Shown here piece after piece: positions 30,807-38,645 of a DNA stretch of 64,000 nt. A program made the position numbers and the translations under genes. The stretch is taken from positions 1,612,001-1,676,000 of the forward strand of contig NC_007577.1 in NCBI RefSeq assembly GCF_000012645.1. Reading direction: 5' to 3'. Position 1 is the first letter of the stretch, and every line of letters begins with the position of its first letter. This DNA is from Prochlorococcus marinus str. MIT 9312. GTDB taxonomy: Bacteria > Cyanobacteriota > Cyanobacteriia > PCC-6307 > Cyanobiaceae. Below the pieces are notes generated by a model. The model was not told the origin of the DNA and searched no databases. It saw only the letters and a list, made by a program, of their open reading frames with translations.

Positions 30807-32108
30807 TTAAACTCCAGTATGAAGAGTTTTTCGCCAAAGTATCTTTTTTGGGAAAATAGACATCTTTATTGTTACCCAGGGGATTACTAGAAACCAATGT
30901 GATAAATAAAAAACCGAAACAAATACCATCAAAAAATTTTTTTCTTGCAATACAGGTACTTCGCTTTTGCAGGAAGAACCGTACCAAAAAGCAATTCCAG
31001 ATAACATAAAAGCTGTGAATGAAATAGGCCAGTAAATTGGTGAATCTAATAAAGCAATACTGAGAACTAAATCAAAAATAGAAATTATTGGTAGTGCATA
31101 TTGCAAGATGAAGAAGTAAGTTAAATCAAATTTTTGCAAATAATCAATTTTATTAGTAACTAATTGGTCCCCATAATCAAAGAATCGTTGCAAACCCCCC
31201 TCTGCCCATCTTTGCCTTTGCGATAATAAAGCATTTAAATTCTCAACTGCTTCCTCCATGACAGGAGGATCCCATAAGATTCCAATTCTAGATTTTGATA
31301 ATAATAACCTTAAACTTAAATCAAGATCATCTGTAACTGTGTCTTCATTAAAAGAACCACATGCCAATAATGTATCTTTCTTAATTAATTGACCATTTCC
31401 CCTTAATTCAGAAACTCCAGCAACTGACAATCTTCCATATTGAAAGATTGCGTCCATAGCCATCTCCATTGACTGACATGAAGTTAAAAAGTTCTTACTT
31501 ACATTTGTTACTGATTTTCTTAATTGAACTGCAGACCAATCACCCTCTTTTACAAAACTAAATAACCTGATCAAAGAATCTTGTTTTAATTGAGCATCAG
31601 CATCCAAAACTAATAACCATTCACCATGAGTAAACTTCAAGGCATAATTTAAAGCTCCTGACTTTCCCCCTCCTGCGTTTGGAGAACGACTAACTACTTT
31701 TAGCTTTTCATATTGTCTAGATAATCGATCTAAAATTAAAGGCGTCTTATCAGAACTGCCATCATCGATTATGTAAATATTTAATTTATTTGTTGGATAA
31801 TCTAAATTAAATAATCTTTCAACTAATCTTGCTATGACATTCTCTTCATCTCTCGCTGCGACTAAAATATCAAGCACGGGTAACTCTTTATTGCTAATTC
31901 TGCTGCTTTCAGTATTTGAAACGTTTTTCCTTTTGAAATTTCTAGAAATAACTATTAAACCGTACAAAACAATCACAAAAGAAAGAGTCAATATAAGGTA
32001 AAAGAAACTTTCGATATTGTAAACATGAGGAATAAGAGCTACTAAAAAACAAGCGCTAAGAAATATAAACGACTTCAATCTTCGATTTTTATAAAAACCC
32101 TTACTCAT
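30807..32108 (-). CDS. Membrane glycosyltransferase, family 2
   Basis: 433 residues. Two N-terminal transmembrane helices (FIFLSACFLVALIPHV and FFYLILTLSFVIVLYGLIVI) precede a cytosolic GT-A domain, and at least two hydrophobic helices lie near the C-terminus. The domain has the processive GT2 signature: VAARDEENVIARLVERL, IDDGSSDKT, VLDADAQL, TVTDDLDLSLRLL and QRQRWAEGG (the Q-x-x-R-W motif). This is the architecture of polysaccharide synthases that polymerise and extrude glycan, but the sugar and product cannot be told; cellulose synthase accessory genes are absent. It lies 12 bp downstream of the SpoIID-like gene and may act with it in envelope building. Confidence 0.85.
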   Translation of the reverse strand: MSKGFYKNRRLKSFIFLSACFLVALIPHVYNIESFFYLILTLSFVIVLYGLIVISRNFKRKNVSNTESSRISNKELPVLDILVAARDEENVIARLVERLFNLDYPTNKLNIYIIDDGSSDKTPLILDRLSRQYEKLKVVSRSPNAGGGKSGALNYALKFTHGEWLLVLDADAQLKQDSLIRLFSFVKEGDWSAVQLRKSVTNVSKNFLTSCQSMEMAMDAIFQYGRLSVAGVSELRGNGQLIKKDTLLACGSFNEDTVTDDLDLSLRLLLSKSRIGILWDPPVMEEAVENLNALLSQRQRWAEGGLQRFFDYGDQLVTNKIDYLQKFDLTYFFILQYALPIISIFDLVLSIALLDSPIYWPISFTAFMLSGIAFWYGSSCKSEVPVLQEKNFLMVFVSVFYLSHWFLVIPWVTIKMSIFPKKILWRKTLHTGV

Positions 32109-32120
32109 AAAAGTAAATTT

Positions 32121-33683
32121 TTAATTATTTAATTTTCCTTGAGACAATATCTCAATTTTTTTTAGTTTTACATCTCGATAGTAATGATTCAATATTTGTA
32201 CATAAGAGAATCCTAATTTAGCCATTTCAATTGCTCCTGATTGAGATAAACCTACACCATGACCGAAGCCTCCTCCTCTCAAAAGCCATAAATCATCACT
32301 TAATTTATTAATAGTAAATAAATTACTAGGTATAAAATTTAATACCCGTCGAATATCATCTTTGACTAGAACAATAGATTTATTGACTTTGTTCGTCTGT
32401 ATTTCCAATTTTGTCACTCTTCCACTAGAACCACGTTCAATAGATTTTAAATCCAAAACATTTTCATTAATATTGATAAGTTTGTGTTTAATTAACTTTT
32501 CTTTAATGTCAGGACTAGAAATTTTCTTATTCCATCGAAAAAGAGAATGATTACTCCCATAAAACTGTTTTTTATCAAAATCTAAAAAATTATTTAAATC
32601 AGATTCACTTGTAATTGGAAGTTTAAAAATTTTATTGAATGATTTAGAACGATCTATGATTGAGGTGAAATAAGAATAATCTTGAATTTGCCAAGATTCG
32701 CCTGCAGTAGCAGATACGCCACCATTAGAACCATGGTAAAACGCATTTATTGGTTGATTTCTATATGTGAGAATTAAATTTGAAGTTGCTTCTATAGCTT
32801 TTTGTACTTTTTTATTTTTAATTTGAGAAGGCTTATACACTTGGCATTGAGTGCTTATACATAAATGGTATTTATCCATATTAAATCTATCAGAATTAAA
32901 AATTCCCCAAGTTCTTGCAATAACTGCTTGTGCCTTAAGTGCTTCTAAAGGAGAATTCAGTCCAATTTCGTATGGCAAAACTCCTGCCAAATAATCATCA
33001 AACTCAATTTTTTGAACTAATGTCCAAGTTCCATATGAATCTTTTATTAAATAAAAATTTTTGCCAAAATTGACACCATTTATTTTTATTTCCTCTTCGG
33101 CATAAATATATATAGGTCCTTCGAGTTTCATAACACTATAATCACTTCTAAGAAAAGGAGTAATTTGAATATTTTTTATTTTTCTAGAAATCTTATTTTG
33201 TAATTCAAACTCTGGCAGATCATCTTCAAATGGAATCCATACTTCCCAATTTTCAGGGAAAGCAATAGTCGTCTCAAATCCTTTATCTTTTAAATTATCT
33301 GCTTGTTTTTTTGCTGATTCATAGCTAGCAAAAGGACCAAAAACAATTCTTTCAATTGTTTTTGGATTTTTTATGGGTATATCCACCCAGGTAATATTAA
33401 TCTGTTTTGATTTATGTTTGATCCCATTTGATGAATGCAAGTTTAAAAAGCCTGCATCAGTTATAAAATTTATATTCCTTTTCCTAGAAAAACTATCATT
33501 TTCCCCGCCAAGATATTGCTTTAAACCTATTAAAAATTTTCCTTTTTTAATTTCTGTATTGAGATCAACATTTAGCGATTCTTCTGCGACTAGATTAGAA
33601 GTAAATTTAGTGTTAATTATTAAAATAGAAATAAATCCTAAAAATAAATTTAAAAAGGTAAATTTAAGTTTCATAAGTAGCAA
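32121..33683 (-). CDS. SpoIID/LytB-domain protein with SPOR-like segment
   Basis: 520 residues. An N-terminal signal peptide or anchor (KFTFLNLFLGFISILIINTKF) is followed by a SPOR-like stretch (FGPFASYESAKKQADNLKDK, about residues 115-135) of the kind that binds denuded peptidoglycan. The SpoIID/LytB domain occupies about 215-510: DDYLAGVLPYEIGLNSPLEA, LKAQAVIARTWGIF, NAFYHGSNGGVSATAGESW and GFGHGVGLSQSGAIEMAK. SpoIID is a lytic transglycosylase in sporulating bacteria; in cyanobacteria the family is common and presumably remodels the wall. It is first in a two-gene run with the GT2 protein and is divergent from rpmI. Confidence 0.87.
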   Translation of the reverse strand: MLLMKLKFTFLNLFLGFISILIINTKFTSNLVAEESLNVDLNTEIKKGKFLIGLKQYLGGENDSFSRKRNINFITDAGFLNLHSSNGIKHKSKQINITWVDIPIKNPKTIERIVFGPFASYESAKKQADNLKDKGFETTIAFPENWEVWIPFEDDLPEFELQNKISRKIKNIQITPFLRSDYSVMKLEGPIYIYAEEEIKINGVNFGKNFYLIKDSYGTWTLVQKIEFDDYLAGVLPYEIGLNSPLEALKAQAVIARTWGIFNSDRFNMDKYHLCISTQCQVYKPSQIKNKKVQKAIEATSNLILTYRNQPINAFYHGSNGGVSATAGESWQIQDYSYFTSIIDRSKSFNKIFKLPITSESDLNNFLDFDKKQFYGSNHSLFRWNKKISSPDIKEKLIKHKLININENVLDLKSIERGSSGRVTKLEIQTNKVNKSIVLVKDDIRRVLNFIPSNLFTINKLSDDLWLLRGGGFGHGVGLSQSGAIEMAKLGFSYVQILNHYYRDVKLKKIEILSQGKLNN

Positions 33684-33710
33684 ATTTCCCTATCAATTAA
33701 AAACTTTAAT

Positions 33711-33739
33711 TTGCACCAATGCATATAAAGGTTTAGATT
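33711..33739 (+). promoter_or_regulatory. Candidate promoter for rpmI-rplT
   Basis: TTGCAC and TAGATT are separated by 17 bp, a good sigma-70-type layout. It lies 26 bp before the rpmI ATG and would give a leader of about 20 nt. That is too short for an elaborate L20-binding leader. Confidence 0.45.
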
Positions 33740-33765
33740 ATCCTAATTAAACATATTTGACTTAA

Positions 33766-33963
33766 ATGTCTAAACTAAAAACTCGTAAATCAGCTGCCAA
33801 AAGATTTAAAGCTACTGCAACGGGTAAATTCATGAGAAGAAGAGCTTACCATAATCATTTACTTGATCATAAAAGCTCAAAGTTAAAAAGACATCTTTCA
33901 ACAAAAGCCGTAGTTGATGAAAGAGATGCCGATAATGTAAAATTGATGATTCCATACGCATAA
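33766..33963 (+). CDS. rpmI: 50S ribosomal protein L35
   Basis: 65-residue, very basic protein of the large subunit. Family hallmarks are [17 protein letters not shown] near the start and [20 protein letters not shown] in the middle, with [10 protein letters not shown] at the end. It forms a pair with rplT (28 bp gap). In many bacteria both follow infC, where IF-3 and L20 autoregulate the operon; here infC is about 30 kb away, so that coupling is broken. Confidence 0.97.
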
Positions 33964-33991
33964 ATCGTTCACCCATTTTCCTTAGTAATTC

Positions 33992-34339
33992 ATGGCACGT
34001 GTAAAAAGAGGCAATATAGCCAGAAAAAGAAGAAACAAAATCTTAAATCTTGCAAAAGGTTTTAGAGGTGGAAACAAAAATCTTTTCAGAACAGCAAATC
34101 AAAGAGTAATGAAAGCTCTTTGTAATGCTTACAGAGATAGAAGAAGAAGAAAAAGAGATTTTAGAAGACTGTGGATTTCTAGAATTAATGCTTCAGCCAG
34201 AATAAATGGTACGAACTATAGCAAGTTAATAAATGGCATGAAAAATTCTGAAATTATCATTAATAGAAAAATGCTTGCTCAATTAGCCTTAAATGACCCA
34301 AAATGTTTTGAAAAAATAGTTTCTTCAGTTAGCAATTAA
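33992..34339 (+). CDS. rplT: 50S ribosomal protein L20
   Basis: 115-residue early-assembly protein that binds 23S rRNA domain II. Conserved blocks include [60 protein letters not shown] and [13 protein letters not shown]. It is second gene after rpmI. In other bacteria L20 represses its own operon by binding the leader; the short leader upstream of rpmI here shows no obvious L20-binding pseudoknot. Confidence 0.97.
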   Translation: MARVKRGNIARKRRNKILNLAKGFRGGNKNLFRTANQRVMKALCNAYRDRRRRKRDFRRLWISRINASARINGTNYSKLINGMKNSEIIINRKMLAQLALNDPKCFEKIVSSVSN

Positions 34340-34348
34340 AAAAAAGAA

Positions 34349-34354
34349 TATAAT
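34349..34354 (+). promoter_or_regulatory. Candidate -10 box before the TPR gene
   Basis: TATAAT lies 21 bp before the ATG of the TPR gene, just after the rplT stop. It could start a short-leader transcript for TPR-thiG. No convincing -35 box is seen, so this is weak. Confidence 0.28.
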
Positions 34355-34375
34355 CTTAAAAAATAATTCTAAATA

Positions 34376-34933
34376 ATGGAAATATCTTCCTTTCAATCCT
34401 ATATAATAATTCTTTTTGTAGTACTAATAATAATTTCTATTTTTGTTTTAAGACAATTTTTAAGAACAAGAAGTGAAGAATTGAATTTAGTAAAATTTGA
34501 ACAAAAAGGTTTAGATTCCATAACTCAAGCCACAGAATTATATGAATTTGGCTCTATTCAGATAAAAAAAAGATTATATTCTGAAGCAACTAAGACTTTT
34601 TTAAAAGCTATTGATAATTATGAAAATGAACCTGATGAGGCCAAAGCCATTATAAATAATGCTTTAGGATTTTCTTATGCTGCCCAAAATGAGTTTAAAA
34701 AAGCAATTAAACACTATAACTCAGCAATAAAATCACTCCCCGAATATCCAATAGCCTTAAATAATCTTGCATCAGCACAACAGCGTTTATTGGAATATGA
34801 CTTGGCATATGCCACTTATCAGAAGGTTTTAGTTATAGATCCAAAAAACAAAACCGCAATTAAAAAAAGTAAGGAATTAGAAAAAAGAAATAACTACAAA
34901 CCTTATCAAGGGATAAAAGATAAAGGATTTTAA
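34376..34933 (+). CDS. Membrane-anchored TPR-repeat protein
   Basis: 185 residues. A single N-terminal transmembrane helix ([20 protein letters not shown], about residues 9-28) is followed by TPR units: [20 protein letters not shown], then [20 protein letters not shown], then [20 protein letters not shown], then [11 protein letters not shown]. TPRs make protein-protein scaffolds; the partner is unknown. A soluble domain facing the cytoplasm or stroma side is likely. It is 36 bp after rplT, and thiG starts 2 bp after its stop, suggesting coupling without an obvious functional link. Similar proteins occur in cyanobacteria, and some resemble photosystem assembly factors such as Ycf37; that is only a possibility here. 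Confidence 0.78.
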   Translation: MEISSFQSYIIILFVVLIIISIFVLRQFLRTRSEELNLVKFEQKGLDSITQATELYEFGSIQIKKRLYSEATKTFLKAIDNYENEPDEAKAIINNALGFSYAAQNEFKKAIKHYNSAIKSLPEYPIALNNLASAQQRLLEYDLAYATYQKVLVIDPKNKTAIKKSKELEKRNNYKPYQGIKDKGF

Positions 34934-34935
34934 AT

Positions 34936-35730
34936 ATGGACAATTATTCATCTTTACGAATTGGAGGAAAACAATTTTCCAGTAGATTAATGGTAGGTAC
35001 TGGCAAATACAAATCTACACAAGATATGGTAGAAAGTTTGTCAAATTCAGACACAGAAATTATAACTGTCGCTGTTAGAAGAATTAAAAATGATCAGACC
35101 GGAGACAATTTACTCGAAAAGATTAACTGGAAAAAATACTGGATGCTTCCTAATACAGCTGGTTGTGTGAATGCCGATGAAGCCGTCAGAATAGCAATGT
35201 TGGGAAGAGAGCTTGCAAAATTATCTGGTCAAGAAGAAAATAATTTTGTCAAGTTGGAAGTGATTCCTGACAAAAAATATTTGTTGCCAGACCCAATAGA
35301 AACGGTAAAGGCAGCTGAAGTTTTAATAAAAAAAGGTTTTGCTGTACTTCCCTATATAAATGCAGATCCTATTCTTGCAAAAAGACTAGAAGAATTAGGT
35401 TGTTCAACTGTAATGCCATTAGGCTCGCCTATTGGCTCCGGACAAGGTTTATTAAATTTATCAAACATAGCGATAATTATTGAGAATGCCAAAGTACCTG
35501 TGATAATTGACGCAGGGATTGGAGTGCCAAGTGAAGCATCTCAAGCTATGGAACTTGGAGCCGATGGTGTTTTAATCAATAGTGCAATAGCACAAGCTAA
35601 AAATCCCCCTCTAATGGCTCAAGCAATCAATTATGGCGTAAAAGCAGGCAGGCAAGCTTTTCTTGCAGGAAGAATTAAAAAACAAGACTTTGCAATAGCA
35701 AGTTCACCAGAGAAAAACATATCTATCTAA
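34936..35730 (+). CDS. thiG: Thiazole synthase ThiG
   Basis: Builds the thiazole phosphate ring of thiamin from deoxyxylulose phosphate, dehydroglycine and ThiS-thiocarboxylate. 264 residues, TIM barrel. Family blocks are [65 protein letters not shown] (with the Schiff-base Lys region) and [12 protein letters not shown]. The phosphate-binding end is [15 protein letters not shown] and [17 protein letters not shown]. No other thi gene is adjacent and no THI-box riboswitch is possible in the 2 bp before it; transcription comes from upstream. Confidence 0.96.
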   Translation: MDNYSSLRIGGKQFSSRLMVGTGKYKSTQDMVESLSNSDTEIITVAVRRIKNDQTGDNLLEKINWKKYWMLPNTAGCVNADEAVRIAMLGRELAKLSGQEENNFVKLEVIPDKKYLLPDPIETVKAAEVLIKKGFAVLPYINADPILAKRLEELGCSTVMPLGSPIGSGQGLLNLSNIAIIIENAKVPVIIDAGIGVPSEASQAMELGADGVLINSAIAQAKNPPLMAQAINYGVKAGRQAFLAGRIKKQDFAIASSPEKNISI

Positions 35731-35900
35731 TTTTCTAAATTTAAACAAAGTTTACACGAGACTAAAAATTTATTTTTTGATTCTATTTTCCTAATTAAGA
35801 AAGAAGATTTGAAACTTTTTACAATGTTTTTTCGCAAATGGGAAGCACACTGTAGTAATTTAATAAATATATTATGAATCTATTAATTCTGGAGTTCTGA

Positions 35901-37094
35901 GTGAAAGTTATTGTTCTTGGTGGAGATGGTTTTTGCGGTTGGCCTTGTGCGGTGAATTTAGCAGAGCAAAATCATGATGTAATAATTGTCGACAATTTAA
36001 GTCGTAGAAAAATAGATATTGATCTAGAAGTAGAATCTTTAACTCCGATCTCTTCGATAACAGAAAGACTTTCTGCATGGGAAGAGATTGGTGGTAAACC
36101 TATGAGATTTCTTAATATGGATATCTCTAAACAATATCAAAAATTACTGAATTTGCTTATTGAAGAGAAACCAGATTCAGTTATCCATTTCGCAGAACAA
36201 AGAGCAGCGCCTTACTCGATGAAATCGAGTTTTACGAAAAGATATACAGTTGATAATAATGTTAATGGCACGCACAACCTTCTAGCTGCAATCGTAGAAT
36301 CTAATTTAGATATTCATGTTGTTCATTTAGGAACAATGGGAGTCTACGGATATGGATCCCATAGAGGTGCAACAATTCCAGAAGGTTATTTAAAGGTTGA
36401 AGTTCCACAACCAGATGGAAGCCGCTTTGAAGAAGAAATATTACACCCTGCAAGTCCAGGTAGTGTTTACCATATGACAAAAACTTTAGATCAATTATTA
36501 TTTCTTTACTACAACAAAAATGATCTTGTAAGAATAACTGATCTGCATCAAGGTATTGTTTGGGGAACAAATACAGAAGCAACTTTGAAAGATCCTAGAT
36601 TGACAAACAGATTTGATTATGACGGAGATTATGGAACTGTTCTAAACAGATTTCTCATGCAAGCTGCTATTGGATATCCTTTAAGTGTTCATGGAACAGG
36701 AGGGCAAACAAGAGCATTTATACATATAAAAGATTCGGTAAAATGTGTGCAACTTGCTCTTGAGAATCCTCCAAAATCTGGAGAGAGAGTCAAAATCTTT
36801 AATCAAATGACTGAAAGTCATCAAGTTGGGGAGCTAGCTAAAAAAATTGCATCTCTCACAGGGGCTGATATCAATTATTTACCAAATCCAAGGAACGAAG
36901 CCGTTGAAAATGATTTGATTGTTGATAATAAATGCTTTATAGAATTAGGTTTAAATCCAACCACTCTTGATAATGGCTTATTAGAAGAAGTTGTTGAAGT
37001 TGCTAAAAAATACTCCAAGAGATGTGATTTAAAACGCATACCTTGTGTTTCATCCTGGACTAAAAAACAAGCTGAGGCTATAAAGACTAATTAA
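35901..37094 (+). CDS. sqdB: UDP-sulfoquinovose synthase SqdB
   Basis: Makes UDP-sulfoquinovose from UDP-glucose and sulfite, the head-group donor for the sulfolipid SQDG of thylakoid membranes. 397 residues, extended short-chain dehydrogenase fold. The NAD-binding loop is VIVLGGDGFCGWPCAVNL at the N-terminus. The catalytic Thr and Tyr-x-x-x-Lys are seen in HLGTMGVYG and SVYHMTKTLDQL. VIHFAEQRAAPYSMKS is typical of SqdB. The start is GTG at 35901. sqdX follows after 27 bp. SQDG replaces phospholipids, which suits a phosphate-poor ocean. Confidence 0.96.
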   Translation: MKVIVLGGDGFCGWPCAVNLAEQNHDVIIVDNLSRRKIDIDLEVESLTPISSITERLSAWEEIGGKPMRFLNMDISKQYQKLLNLLIEEKPDSVIHFAEQRAAPYSMKSSFTKRYTVDNNVNGTHNLLAAIVESNLDIHVVHLGTMGVYGYGSHRGATIPEGYLKVEVPQPDGSRFEEEILHPASPGSVYHMTKTLDQLLFLYYNKNDLVRITDLHQGIVWGTNTEATLKDPRLTNRFDYDGDYGTVLNRFLMQAAIGYPLSVHGTGGQTRAFIHIKDSVKCVQLALENPPKSGERVKIFNQMTESHQVGELAKKIASLTGADINYLPNPRNEAVENDLIVDNKCFIELGLNPTTLDNGLLEEVVEVAKKYSKRCDLKRIPCVSSWTKKQAEAIKTN

Positions 37095-37121
37095 AATTCC
37101 TGAAATAATTACCCGAAGAAA

Positions 37122-38255
37122 GTGAAAATTGCACTGTTTACTGAAACTTTTTTACCTAAAGTTGACGGCATAGTCACAAGACTGACTAAAACGATTGAAT
37201 TTTTAATAAAAAATGGTGATGAAGTTATTATTTTTTGTCCAGAGGGGTGTCCAGAATCATATATGGGAGCAACTGTAGTTGGAGTTGCTGCAATGCCCTT
37301 ACCACTATACCCAGAGTTGAAGCTTGGTTTACCAGGTCCTGCAGTTTCAGATAAGTTAGAAAAATTCAACCCAGATTTGATTCATGTTGTTAATCCAGCT
37401 GTACTTGGCTTAGGTGGCATATGGTTGGCGAAAACTAATAATATTCCTTTAATTGCTAGCTATCATACTCATCTTCCAAAATATCTGGAATATTACGGTA
37501 TGGGTATGTTAGAGCCACTTTTGTGGGAATTACTTAAAGCAGCTCATAATCAAGCCTTATTAAATTTATGTACTTCCACCGCTATGGTCAATGAGTTAAA
37601 AGATAAAGGTATTCAAAGGACTGCTCTATGGCAAAGAGGAGTAGATACTTACAGTTTCCGACCAGATTTGAGAAGTGAGGCAATGAGAGGAAAATTATTT
37701 GGGAAATATCAAGATGCTAATTTCCTATTGATTTATGTAGGAAGATTATCCGCAGAAAAACAAATTGAGAGAATAAAACCAGTCTTAGAAAGTATTCCTA
37801 ATGCATGCCTAGCACTTGTAGGTGACGGACCATATAGAAACCAGCTTGAAAAAATATTCGAGAATACCAAGACTAATTTCATAGGATATTTATCTGGAGA
37901 TGAACTTGCTAGCGCCTATGCCTCTGGTGATATATTTTTATTTCCCTCTAGTACAGAAACACTTGGATTGGTTTTACTAGAAGCAATGGCAGCAGGATGT
38001 CCAGTTATAGGAGCAAATAAAGGAGGAATTCCAGACATAATTAGCGATGGTATTAATGGTTGTTTATATGATCCTGATGAAAAAGACAATGGTGAACAAA
38101 GTTTAATTGAAGCAACAAAAAAAATTCTAGAGAATGAAGATAAAAGAGAAGTTATGAGGAAAGAGGCACGAAACGAAGCAGAAAAATGGGATTGGAATCA
38201 AGCAACGTTACAACTGCAAAATTATTATTCAGATACTCTCAAAGAAATAGATTAA
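37122..38255 (+). CDS. sqdX: SQDG synthase SqdX (GT4 glycosyltransferase)
   Basis: Transfers sulfoquinovose from UDP to diacylglycerol, completing sulfolipid synthesis at the membrane face. 377 residues, GT-B fold of family GT4. N-terminal domain: FTETFLPKVDGIVTRLT, then HVVNPAVLGLGGI and ASYHTHLPKYLEYYG. C-terminal nucleotide-sugar domain: LIYVGRLSAEKQIERI and the E-x7-E segment STETLGLVLLEAMAAGCPVI. The start is GTG at 37122. It is directly downstream of sqdB, so donor and transfer enzymes are made together. It converges on a small unknown gene after 12 bp. Confidence 0.95.
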   Translation: MKIALFTETFLPKVDGIVTRLTKTIEFLIKNGDEVIIFCPEGCPESYMGATVVGVAAMPLPLYPELKLGLPGPAVSDKLEKFNPDLIHVVNPAVLGLGGIWLAKTNNIPLIASYHTHLPKYLEYYGMGMLEPLLWELLKAAHNQALLNLCTSTAMVNELKDKGIQRTALWQRGVDTYSFRPDLRSEAMRGKLFGKYQDANFLLIYVGRLSAEKQIERIKPVLESIPNACLALVGDGPYRNQLEKIFENTKTNFIGYLSGDELASAYASGDIFLFPSSTETLGLVLLEAMAAGCPVIGANKGGIPDIISDGINGCLYDPDEKDNGEQSLIEATKKILENEDKREVMRKEARNEAEKWDWNQATLQLQNYYSDTLKEID

Positions 38256-38267
38256 ACATTATTTAAA

Positions 38268-38516
38268 TTATGCTACGTGTGGAGGCGTAGGATTACTATA
38301 CGAACTTAAAGGAAGTATTAGGGTAGCTATATTTTGATTCTTTTCAGGCCTTTTTTTCTTTGAGAATTTTTTACCAAAAGGTACTCTTATAACATTAGTT
38401 CCTTCAATGGAACAAATATTTGAGTTATCCCCTGAAAAATTATTAACAAAATTTGGCAAGTTTATACCTTTTATTGGCAAGTGTTTAACATTACCAGATT
38501 TAAAATCTTTAGTCAT
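38268..38516 (-). CDS. Hypothetical 82-residue protein
   Basis: 82 residues; I do not recognise a family. It is Asn/Pro/Lys-rich with no transmembrane segment or signal peptide. Visible pieces are KHLPIKGINLPNFVNNF, GTNVIRVPFGKKFSKKKRPE (a basic patch) and a hydrophobic C-terminal stretch QNIATLILPLSSYSN. It could be a small RNA- or membrane-binding protein, but nothing proves it. It is convergent with sqdX, with a 129 bp leader upstream. Codon use looks like that of the neighbours, and the frame is open for its full length with no other gene in the interval, so I accept it as probably real. Confidence 0.5.
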   Translation of the reverse strand: MTKDFKSGNVKHLPIKGINLPNFVNNFSGDNSNICSIEGTNVIRVPFGKKFSKKKRPEKNQNIATLILPLSSYSNPTPPHVA

Positions 38517-38645
38517 AGCTTCAAATACCCCAAAAAATTTGATGCTCGGTTATTTTAATCAAAAAATCTAAAAAAATTCTATAAGAAAATATTAAATTTT
38601 TATTCATATTGATAATAACTAAGTAAATACAAGGACGCTAGTCCT

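Noticed and set aside
35824-35877. 17-codon ORF beginning MFFRKWEAHC in the thiG-sqdB gap
   Set aside because: Too short to support alone, and no start signal or repeat of it is seen. The 170 bp gap otherwise shows nothing convincing.
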